Assembly (NCBI RefSeq): GCF_003243465.1
Contig: NZ_QFQZ01000010.1
Coordinates: 11,812 to 75,811, forward strand
Length of the DNA stretch: 64,000 nucleotides
Reading direction: 5' to 3'
From: Caulobacter segnis
GTDB lineage: Bacteria; Pseudomonadota; Alphaproteobacteria; Caulobacterales; Caulobacteraceae
Shown: piece by piece, positions 56,140-64,000 of the stretch
Layout of the letters: every line of letters starts with the position of its first letter
How positions within the stretch are numbered: position 1 is the first letter of the stretch
Made by a program: the position numbers and the translations under genes
The notes under the pieces: generated by a model
What the model saw: the letters and a program-made list of their open reading frames with translations, nothing else
Told to the model about the DNA's origin: nothing
Database searches by the model: none

Positions 56140-56874
56140 CTAGGACGGCGTCATCTCTTCAAGGGTCAAGGTCCCGTCGCGATCGGCGTCGAGCCGTTCG
56201 AACCGGGCGCCCGCTTTCCCTCGCATCTGGGCGATGGCCAGCTCGACGCCGGGCGCCTGGGCCTTGATCTTGGCGACGGCGGCGTCGGGCAGGGTCGAGC
56301 CCTCGATATATTCGGCCTGGGTCAGGCGGTGGTCCTGATCACGGTCGCCGCGCTTCATGATCGCCATGGCGGCGCCTGTCCGCATGAACCGATATTCCTC
56401 GAAACTCAGTCGGTGATCCCCGTCCTGGTCGAGGCTGGACAGGGTCTCGTCGGCGCTTGCGGCGGACGAAATCCGCGTCGCGCCCGGCTTGGACGACGTG
56501 GACTTGACCGAATAGGTCACGCCGTCCTCGGGCGGCTGGTACTCCGAGGCGACGATGAAGCCGTCCTTGTTCTGGTCCATGGCGGCGAAATCGTCGCGGA
56601 GGCTGGTCGCCTGGCTCGCGCTCGGGGCCAGGACGAACACGGCGCCCAGGAGGCTGGCGGCGGCGAGGGTGGGATAGACGAAGGTCCTGCGGATCATCAC
56701 GGCTTTCTCCGATGTGAGGATTTCCACCGGACGCGCCAGATAGCCCTCGATGAAATCGCGAACGAGGTCGCTCGCCGCCCGGTTCTCCGCCTCGCACCGT
56801 TGCATGAAGTCGCGCTTCATGCCGTGCGGGAGGCGAACCTGGAGGGTTTCGGACTTCTTGGGATCACGCTTCAT
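56140..56874 (-). CDS. Ribbon-helix-helix / transmembrane / EF-hand fusion protein
   Basis: A 244-residue protein with an unusual layout. Residues 1-45 resemble a ribbon-helix-helix DNA-binding domain (KKSETLQVRLPHGMKRDFMQ and AASDLVRDFIEGYL). Residues about 60-90 are a membrane anchor or signal segment (TFVYPTLAAASLLGAVFVLA, ending SASQA). The rest has four EF-hand loops: DQNKDGFIVASEY, DQDGDHRLSFEEY, DRDQDHRLTQAEY and DADRDGTLTLEEM. A second start, GTG/ATG at 56700/56697, is preceded by GGAGAAAG and would give a 185-residue secreted EF-hand protein alone. Either a membrane-bound regulator with periplasmic Ca2+ sensing, or two products from one frame, is possible. Confidence 0.75.
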   Translation of the reverse strand: MKRDPKKSETLQVRLPHGMKRDFMQRCEAENRAASDLVRDFIEGYLARPVEILTSEKAVMIRRTFVYPTLAAASLLGAVFVLAPSASQATSLRDDFAAMDQNKDGFIVASEYQPPEDGVTYSVKSTSSKPGATRISSAASADETLSSLDQDGDHRLSFEEYRFMRTGAAMAIMKRGDRDQDHRLTQAEYIEGSTLPDAAVAKIKAQAPGVELAIAQMRGKAGARFERLDADRDGTLTLEEMTPS

Positions 56875-56997
56875 AGGGGGCAGCCTGTAACGTTCCGGAA
56901 CCCCACGCAAGCAGCCGCCGAAACCGCCGGAAACCCCCGAGGCGTCCGGACAGCGGCGGTATCGTGTACGTACAGAGCCATAGGCCGTGTGACAGGC

Positions 56998-57048
56998 TAG
57001 AGCGTGAGGCCGAAAGTGGGAACCGGTTTCGGCTTAACTCACGCTCTA
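56998..57048. repeat. Short palindromic repeat
   Basis: TAGAGCGTGAGGCCGAAA and its near complement TTTCGG...CTCACGCTCTA around AACCGG. It looks like a dispersed intergenic repeat common in Caulobacterales. Confidence 0.7.
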
Positions 57049-57059
57049 AGTCTTTGATT

Positions 57060-57111
57060 TAGAGCCTTTTAAACGCCTGAAATCGATTCCGATTTCAGTC
57101 TAAAGGCTCTA
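57060..57111. repeat. Second short palindromic repeat
   Basis: TAGAGCCTTTTAAACGCCTG... paired with ...TCTAAAGGCTCTA, around GAAATCGATTCCGATTTC. In tandem with the previous element; it also lies just past the stop of the acyl-CoA ligase and could terminate that gene. Confidence 0.7.
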
Positions 57112-57134
57112 GGCGCGGTCGGTGTCGACACCCC

Positions 57135-58790
<1,656 letters not shown>

Positions 58791-58906
58791 CGGCCGTCTC
58801 TCTCCCGGTTAATTATCGTTGTTCACTAGAAGCTAGTGGGCCGTCCGCAATTGTGCAACGCAGCGCCACCGTAAAGCGAGGCGCTTGCCCGGTTCGGCCC
58901 GCCGCG

Positions 58907-60751
58907 ATGATCGGTCGCATCGCGTCTTCAGGGTCTTCTGATGTTTTAAGTCGAGCCTGGGAGAACGAGGTTCGTCGTTCGGAGACCGGCTTGGGCTGGC
59001 TTAGCGAGACATGGTCCGACGCGCGGCTCGACGAGGTCGCGGCCGACACCTATCGGCTCACGCCGCCGCGCCTGGTCTCGGCGACCCTCGCGGCGGTGGT
59101 GGTCGGCTATGGCGTCGGGTGGTCGCTCGCGGTCGGCTGGCTGGCGAGCCTGCTGGCCTGCGAGGGCGCGGCATGGCTGATCACTCGGCGTTTCAAGCGC
59201 GGCCGTCCCGGCACCGCCCAGCTGCGCGCGCTGTTCGCCGGAGCGTCGCTGCCGATCAATGTGGTCTGGGCGTGGCTCGGCGCGATCCTGTGGCTCGAAG
59301 GCTCTGGCGACACGCGTCTGGGCGCCGTCGCCGTCTGGTGCGGCCAGGTGATCTACACCCAGAATTTCCGGCACCAATCGGGGCCGCTGGTGGTGCTGAA
59401 CGGCGTGGCCCCGATGGCCTGCCTGGTCGTCTTTCCGTTCTTCCTGCTGCCGGGGGAGGGACCCGGGACGATCGCCGCGCGCTGGGGCCTGCTGCTGCTG
59501 GTGGCCACCACGGTCAACGTCATGCTGCTTAACCGCGCCGCCGCTCGCAAGATGGACGCCCTGACCCGCGACCTTCGCCAGGAGCGGGAGCGGGCGCTGG
59601 AGGCCGCGCGCGCCAAGTCGACCTTCATCGCCGTCGCCAGTCACGAGCTGCGCACCCCGATGAACGGCCTCCTGGGAATGGCCCACGCCCTGGAGCTCTC
59701 CGACCTGTCGCCGTCCCAGCGCGAGCAGGTCGAGCTGATGATCCGCTCGGGCGACAGCCTGATGCACCTGCTGAACGACGTCTTGGACCTGTCGCGGATC
59801 GAGACGGGACGGATCGAGCTGGCGCCGGTCGACCTGAACCCTCGCACCCTGGTCAACGAGGTCGCCAACGCCTGGCGCGACGCCGCCGCGTTCAAGGGGC
59901 TGGCCCTCACGGTCAATATCGCGCCGGAGCTTCCGGAGACGATCCATGCCGATGACCTGCGCATTCGCCAGGTGCTGACCAATCTCGTCTCGAACGCCAT
60001 CAAGTTCACGGCCGTGGGCGGGGTGTCGCTGGACGCCAGGCCCGTCGTGGCTGCCGACGGCCGTCGCATGATCGCGATCGCGGTCGCTGACAGCGGCCCC
60101 GGCGTGCCCGACCACGCCCGCGAGCGGGTGTTCGACAGCTTCACCCAGGCCGACGAGACGGTGTCGCGCGACTATGGCGGGGCAGGCCTTGGGCTCAGCA
60201 TCGCCCGGGCGCTGGCCCGGCGCATGGGCGGCGACCTGACCCTGGCGCCCAGCGAGACCGGCGCGCGCTTCGTGTTTCGCTTCGAGGCCGCGGAGGCGGC
60301 CGCGCCGGCGGCCCAGCCCCGGAAGACGCTGGAAGACGCGCCGGCCCTAGACCAGGTGCGGGTGCTGATGGCCGAGGACAATGCGGTCAACCAGCTGGTC
60401 GTCCGCGCCATGCTGGAGCCGCTGGGCGTCCTGCTAACCGTGGTCGGCAACGGCCAGGACGCGCTCGAGGCGATGGGAGACGCCCGCTACGACTGCGTGC
60501 TGATGGACATCAACATGCCGGTGATGGACGGGGTCACGGCGCTGGAGGCCATCCGCGCCGGCCGCGTCGGCGCCAAGCCGCCGCCTATCATCGCCCTGAC
60601 CGCCTCGGCCATGGCCGGCGATCGCGAGCGCTTCCTCGACATGGGCTTCGCCGACCACCTGGCCAAGCCGATCCGGCCCGCTGAGCTGGTGATGGCCATC
60701 GCCTCGACGGTCGGTGGCGGGAACGAGGGGCGGCTTAGGGGCGCGGCTTAG
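58907..60751 (+). CDS. Membrane hybrid sensor histidine kinase with receiver
   Basis: A 614-residue kinase with a polytopic membrane sensor: hydrophobic segments from about residue 55 to 210 (for example LVSATLAAVVVGYGVGWSLA, LVVLNGVAPMACLVVFPFFL and WGLLLLVATTVNVMLLN), and no large periplasmic domain. The H-box is FIAVASHELRTPMNGLLGMA near 243, N-box RQVLTNLVSNAIKFT, G1 VADSGPGVPDHARERVFDSF and G2 GAGLGLSIARALARRMGG. The receiver has VLMAEDNAVNQLVVRAMLEP, phosphoacceptor Asp in CVLMDINMPVMDGVTALEAI and HLAKPIRPAELV. Starts at GTG 58853 or ATG 58907 are possible; neither has a clear Shine-Dalgarno. Cognate partner unknown. Confidence 0.9.
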   Translation: MIGRIASSGSSDVLSRAWENEVRRSETGLGWLSETWSDARLDEVAADTYRLTPPRLVSATLAAVVVGYGVGWSLAVGWLASLLACEGAAWLITRRFKRGRPGTAQLRALFAGASLPINVVWAWLGAILWLEGSGDTRLGAVAVWCGQVIYTQNFRHQSGPLVVLNGVAPMACLVVFPFFLLPGEGPGTIAARWGLLLLVATTVNVMLLNRAAARKMDALTRDLRQERERALEAARAKSTFIAVASHELRTPMNGLLGMAHALELSDLSPSQREQVELMIRSGDSLMHLLNDVLDLSRIETGRIELAPVDLNPRTLVNEVANAWRDAAAFKGLALTVNIAPELPETIHADDLRIRQVLTNLVSNAIKFTAVGGVSLDARPVVAADGRRMIAIAVADSGPGVPDHARERVFDSFTQADETVSRDYGGAGLGLSIARALARRMGGDLTLAPSETGARFVFRFEAAEAAAPAAQPRKTLEDAPALDQVRVLMAEDNAVNQLVVRAMLEPLGVLLTVVGNGQDALEAMGDARYDCVLMDINMPVMDGVTALEAIRAGRVGAKPPPIIALTASAMAGDRERFLDMGFADHLAKPIRPAELVMAIASTVGGGNEGRLRGAA

Positions 60752-60773
60752 GTTTCGCAGTCTCTCAAATAGA

Positions 60774-60948
60774 CCGACCTTCCCGGCGACACGTCAGTGC
60801 GGCGAAGCCAATGCCGGGATGCAGATCGAACCCACGAACGCCCATCCGCTAAACAGGACGCGAATGTCGCGTCATCCCCAGCCGCTCCGGATGAACCTGC
60901 CCTCCCGGCATTGGCTTCGCCGCACTGACGTGTCGCCGGGAAGGTCGG
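60774..60948. repeat. 46 bp perfect inverted repeat flanking ~83 bp
   Basis: The arms 60774-60819 and 60903-60948 are exact reverse complements (left arm begins CCGACCTTCCCGGCGACACG, right arm ends CGTGTCGCCGGGAAGGTCGG). The ~83 bp centre has a small hairpin (GACGCGAATGTCGCGTC) and no credible gene. No target-site duplication is obvious. The whole has the shape of a MITE or other non-autonomous element. Confidence 0.85.
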
Positions 60949-61000
60949 GTTTGTGGATGGAAGCCGGAGGCTGCAACCGGTCCTCGTCGGACCTTGCGCG

Positions 61001-61074
61001 AACCCCTCTCTCTTTGAGAGAGGGCGGGGCCCGTCCCGACGGAAGTCGGGATGGGGAGGGTGAGAGGTTTCACC
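61001..61074 (+). repeat. Compound palindromic repeat, type A, copy 3
   Basis: It begins AACCCCTCTCTCTTTGAGAG, has a central CCCGAC...GTCGGG hairpin and ends GGGTGAGAGGTTTCACC. It lies 64 bp upstream of the DUF559 gene in the same orientation as copy 1. Confidence 0.88.
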
Positions 61075-61137
61075 GCCCGGCGGAAAACCAGGATTCCTTT
61101 CGTTGAGCGCGCCCCCGGACCGGCTCAAGCTCCAGCC

Positions 61138-61480
61138 ATGGACCGGATCGCCACCGCCTGTCGCCTTCGCAGGGATCAAACCCTGGCCGAGAAGACGCTG
61201 TGGGCTCTCGTCCGTAATCGCCGCTTGGGCGGGTTTCGCTTCCTGCGCCAGCACCCGATCGACCGATATTTCGCCGACTTTGTTCTGCGAGTCCGCGAGG
61301 GTGATCGTGGAACTGGACGGCCCCGCCCATGAGGGGCGCGAGGACTACGATAACCGCCGCACGGAGACCCTGACGCTCTTCGGCTATCTCGTCCTGCGTT
61401 TCCAAAACGAGCGGGTGCTGGCGGACCCCGGCGGAATGGCGGACGAGATCCTGTCGGTATTGCGTTCGGGCAGGCAGTAG
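61138..61480 (+). pseudogene. DUF559-family (Vsr-like) endonuclease gene, frameshifted
   Basis: The first frame reads ACRLRRDQTLAEKTLWALVR, then RRLGGFRFLRQHPIDRYFADFV, which is the start of a DUF559 protein of the PD-(D/E)XK nuclease fold. The rest of the family domain, ARVIVELDGPAHEGREDYDN then LTLFGYLVLRFQNERVLADP to a TAG at 61480, is in the next frame. Removing one base near 61284-61287 joins them into a normal ~114-residue protein with the Asp and Glu of the nuclease core. So the gene has a +1 frameshift (or a sequencing error). It is bracketed by inverted type A palindromes at 61001-61074 and 61481-61544. Confidence 0.8.
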
Positions 61481-61544
61481 CCTCTCACCCTGCCATCCCG
61501 ACGGTCGTCGGGACGGGCCCCTCCCTCTCTCCAGAGAGAGGGAT
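61481..61544 (-). repeat. Compound palindromic repeat, type A, copy 4
   Basis: CCTCTCACCCTGCCATCCCG, a CCGACGGTCGTCGGG hairpin and CCCTCTCTCCAGAGAGAGGG. Inverted relative to copy 3, it begins at the base after the DUF559 stop codon. Confidence 0.88.
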
Positions 61545-61605
61545 TGGGCGCCGTTCTTCCCACCCCAAGCAGACCTTCGACCGATCCGCTTCTGCCGCGC
61601 TCCGC

Positions 61606-63132
61606 CTACCCCATCGCCTCGGCCAGCGCCCGGGCCTCGTCCTCGAAGGCGCTGACGGTGTCGACCTTGTGCCAGGCGATCTCGCCGGGATCGCGGGCCA
61701 GCTGGGTCTCCAGCACCGCGACGTCGGCGTCCGAGGCGTCGTTGACGCGGGCGGCGACGCGGGCGCGCAGCACCTCGGGCGGGGCCTCCAGCCAGACGCC
61801 CTGGAAGGCGACGTCGGCGGACTTGGCCAGGGCCTCGGCGCGGGCGCGCTCCTCGGGCTTGAGGAACACCGCGTCCAGCACCACCGAGCGGCCGGCCTTC
61901 AGGCACAGGGTCGCGTCGTGGAACAGCTGGTCGTAGGTCTTGGCGCTCATCTCCGGCGTATAGGCCTCGCGCGGCAGGCGTTCGAGCGACGGCACGCCCC
62001 ACAGGCGCTTGCGGATTTCGTCGGTGCGCAGGACCACCGCGCCGGGCGCGGCGCCCAGGCCCGGGGCGCAGACCCGCGAGAAGGTCGACTTGCCCGAGCC
62101 CGAAAGGCCGCCGGCGGCGATCAGGCTGACCGGGCGCGGGGCCAGATGCTCCAGCGCCGTCTGCAGATAGGCCCGCGCGGCCTCGTCGTCGCCCGTATAG
62201 GCCCAGACGTGGGTGCGGACGGCGGCGCGCACGCTCAGCATCAGGGGCAGGGCCGCGAGACCCGTCCATAGCCCGTCGCCGAACGATCGGGCGGCCTCGT
62301 CGAGATAGGCGTTCAGCACCCGGCCGGCCGCGTCCCGGCGGCGACGGAAGTCCAGGTCCATCAGCAGGAAGGCCAGGTCGTACTGGACGTCGATGTCCGA
62401 CAGGGTGTCGTTGAACTCGATGCAGTCGAACAGGATCGGCTGACCGTTCTCGATCAGGATGTTTCCCAGGTGCAGGTCGCCATGGCAGTGGCGGGCGAAG
62501 CCGTCGGCGGCGCGCGCGTCGAGCAGCGGGCCGAGGCGCTCCAGGGCGATGTCGGTCTCGTGGACGAGACGCTCGACGGCCTGCTTGCCCAGGCGCGGCG
62601 CCAGGCCCCGCAGCAGGTTGGCGTTGGAGCGGATCGTGTAGCCCAGCGCCGACACCCCGCCACCCTGTGGGCGCAGGCTCGAGCCTGCGTGGAAGCGAGC
62701 CACGGTGCGGCCCAGCGAATCCTCCAGCGCGTCGTCGATCGCCCACGGCTGGGTGGCCAGCACGCCGTTCTGGTCGAAGCGACGCATTTCCAGCAGGTAC
62801 TCGACGATCTCGCCGTCGCCGTCGATCTCGATCCCGCCATCGGCCGCGCGAGTGAGGCGGCGCACCTCGCGGTAGATGTCCGGCGCGGCGGCGCGGTTGA
62901 AGGTCAGCTCCCGCTCCAGCGCCCAGCGGCGCAACTCCAGCGTCGAATAGTCGAGGAAGCCGAAGTCGACCGGCCGCTTCACCTTGAAGGCCGAGCCCCC
63001 GATCAGGAACACGCGGGCGCACGAAGTCTCGATCGTGTTTTCCGCCCGCTCGCCGAACCAGGCGGCGACTTCCTGTTCGCGCGCGGCTTCCACGTCCTTG
63101 ATCACGCCTGAGATCCCGTCTCTTCCGCCCAC
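61606..63132 (-). CDS. APH-like domain fused to AAA/gluconate-kinase-like domain
   Basis: A 508-residue two-domain protein. The N-terminal ~330 residues resemble aminoglycoside phosphotransferase/choline kinase-like proteins: GSAFKVKRPVDFGFLDYSTL near residue 46, catalytic loop RHCHGDLHLGNILIENGQPI near 217 and LFDCIEFNDTLSDIDVQYDL with the metal-binding Asp. The C-terminal ~170 residues are a P-loop kinase: AAGGLSGSGKSTFSRVCAPG near 343, RTDEIRKRLWG and VVLDAVFLKPEERARAEALA. This domain pair is known in COG2187/COG0645 proteins; the substrate is unknown. Start GTG 63132 is the longest; a GTG at about 63105 is equally possible. Confidence 0.88.
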   Translation of the reverse strand: MGGRDGISGVIKDVEAAREQEVAAWFGERAENTIETSCARVFLIGGSAFKVKRPVDFGFLDYSTLELRRWALERELTFNRAAAPDIYREVRRLTRAADGGIEIDGDGEIVEYLLEMRRFDQNGVLATQPWAIDDALEDSLGRTVARFHAGSSLRPQGGGVSALGYTIRSNANLLRGLAPRLGKQAVERLVHETDIALERLGPLLDARAADGFARHCHGDLHLGNILIENGQPILFDCIEFNDTLSDIDVQYDLAFLLMDLDFRRRRDAAGRVLNAYLDEAARSFGDGLWTGLAALPLMLSVRAAVRTHVWAYTGDDEAARAYLQTALEHLAPRPVSLIAAGGLSGSGKSTFSRVCAPGLGAAPGAVVLRTDEIRKRLWGVPSLERLPREAYTPEMSAKTYDQLFHDATLCLKAGRSVVLDAVFLKPEERARAEALAKSADVAFQGVWLEAPPEVLRARVAARVNDASDADVAVLETQLARDPGEIAWHKVDTVSAFEDEARALAEAMG

Positions 63133-63250
63133 GAATTGAGCGCGAGGGCTGCATAGCCGAAAGACGCCGCGAAGTCCTCTCGCGCATCTCTTGCTTAACC
63201 TTCGTTTTCGCGGCTAGATTGCATCACCATCGAAACAGCGGGTCTCCCCT

Positions 63251-63874
63251 ATGCTCGTCGGCGCAGGTCTCAAGCGGTCGGGTCACAAGCGCGAGGAGAT
63301 CCTCGCCTCGGCCAGGGCGCTATTCCTGCGCGAAGGCTATGCCGACGCCGGCATGGAGGTGGTGGCGCGCGCGGCGGGCGTTTCGACGGCCACGCTGTAC
63401 GCCTACTTCCCGGGCAAGGCGGATCTGTTCCGGGCCATCGTGCTGGAGACGGTGGCCAGCTTGACCGCGCCGGTGCGCGAAGCCGTCCGCGTCAAGGGCG
63501 ACGCCCGGACGCGGCTGACAGCGCTGGCTTGCGCCTATGCCAGCTTCTTCTCCCAGCCCGACTCGCGAGCCCTGTTCCGGGTGGTGACGTCCGAGCGCCG
63601 CCGCTTCGAGGACGTGGCCGAATATCTGCTGCAAAGCGCCCGCGACGAGCTGGGCGGGGCGGCGATCGCCGTGATCAACGACCTGGTCAAGACGGGCGAG
63701 CTGAAGGTCGAGAAGGCCTCGTGGGCGGCCAGCCAGCTGATGGGCATGCTCGACCACGTGACCCTGGTGCTGGGCCTCTCGGCCGGCGACGAGGTCCAGC
63801 CCCGCCGCGCGCTGAGGGCCATCGCCGAGGACGCGGTCGAGACCTTCCTGGCGCGGTATGGCGTGCGGGGGTGA
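63251..63874 (+). CDS. TetR/AcrR-family transcriptional regulator
   Basis: A 207-residue TetR-type regulator. The N-terminal helix-turn-helix reads KREEILASARALFLREGYAD, then MEVVARAAGVSTATLYAYFP near residues 35-54 with the recognition helix. The C-terminal ligand-binding domain includes ACAYASFFSQPDSRALFRVV and YLLQSARDELGGAAIAVIND, resembling the AefR-like group. The regulated genes are not evident; no efflux or degradation gene is adjacent on the available sequence. A promoter-like GCTAGATT lies at 63213-63220, about 30 bp upstream of the start. Confidence 0.94.
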   Translation: MLVGAGLKRSGHKREEILASARALFLREGYADAGMEVVARAAGVSTATLYAYFPGKADLFRAIVLETVASLTAPVREAVRVKGDARTRLTALACAYASFFSQPDSRALFRVVTSERRRFEDVAEYLLQSARDELGGAAIAVINDLVKTGELKVEKASWAASQLMGMLDHVTLVLGLSAGDEVQPRRALRAIAEDAVETFLARYGVRG

Positions 63875-63898
63875 ACTTCTAAACAGCCATATTTCCGG

Positions 63899-63936
63899 TG
63901 TCATCCCGGCTAGCGCGAAGCGCGGAGAGCCGGCGA
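63899..63936. repeat. Small palindromic repeat near window end
   Basis: TCATCCCGGCTAGCGCGAAG then CGCGGAGAGCCGG: arms CCGGCT and AGCCGG with an inner GCGCGAAGCGCG hairpin. It resembles a dispersed intergenic repeat. The remaining 63 bp to the window end show no gene. Confidence 0.6.
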
Positions 63937-64000
63937 CTGTGTTGGGTCAACCGGGCTTTTGCCAGGGCTGATTTGATTTCAGCATGCCGTTTGCGGCGAC

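Noticed and set aside
60748..61254. A minus-strand open frame through the 46 bp inverted repeat
   Set aside because: No family resemblance and no ribosome-binding site; the frame exists only because the palindrome is GC-rich.
63191..63220. A sigma70-type promoter for the TetR gene (TTGCTT and GCTAGATT)
   Set aside because: The -10-like element is good but the -35 and spacing match the Caulobacter consensus poorly, so I mention it only in the gene entry.

Overview
This 64 kb window is a GC-rich, densely coding alphaproteobacterial chromosome segment. I place it in Caulobacter or a close relative. The reasons are the ZauP-ZapA pair, the alphaproteobacterial GAAC-N7-GAAC LexA boxes, the imuA-imuB-dnaE2 SOS mutasome, the ruvCAB/ybgC-tol-pal-cpoB-tilS-ftsH-folP order, large TonB receptors and many hybrid histidine kinases. 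I see no rRNA, tRNA, CRISPR array, prophage or complete insertion sequence.

Layout. 1-6.8 kb: a locus that looks like organophosphate scavenging, with a DUF5690 membrane transporter (cut by the window edge), a secreted endonuclease/exonuclease/phosphatase-fold hydrolase, a DeoR regulator with a candidate operator, a TonB receptor and a secreted histidine acid phosphatase. 6.8-10.5 kb: gap, pgk and fba on the minus strand (lower glycolysis/gluconeogenesis). 10.7-15.9 kb: zauP-zapA, a ParDE module with a frameshifted toxin, 6S RNA, fau, a YmdB-type phosphoesterase, ohr, a YebC protein and an MgtC-like protein. 16-18 kb: small metabolic and unknown genes. 18.1-30.8 kb: SOS-controlled ruvCAB, a SEDS-like membrane protein, a toxin-antitoxin pair, then ybgC-tolQRAB-pal-cpoB, tilS and ftsH. 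30.9-43 kb: hybrid kinases, folP, a chemoreceptor, a GH127 glycosidase, thiD, PhzF and small genes. 43-47.5 kb: serC-serA and small membrane proteins. 47.5-53.3 kb: the LexA-controlled imuA-imuB-dnaE2 mutagenesis operon. 53.3-64 kb: a lipase-like hydrolase, a TPR metallopeptidase, an RHH/EF-hand fusion, an acyl-CoA ligase, a hybrid kinase, a frameshifted DUF559 endonuclease gene, an APH/AAA kinase fusion and a TetR regulator.

The most unusual theme is a set of roughly 60-120 bp GC-rich compound palindromes. One lies in frame inside imuB, one appears to supply the 5' coding sequence of tilS, one supplies the Shine-Dalgarno of dnaE2, and an inverted pair brackets the DUF559 (Vsr-like nuclease fold) gene. 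Other items for follow-up are a ribbon-helix-helix/transmembrane/EF-hand protein with two credible starts, a SEDS-like protein that seems to lack the catalytic Asp, and a 46 bp perfect inverted repeat. All functional calls come from reading the sequence; no database search was run.
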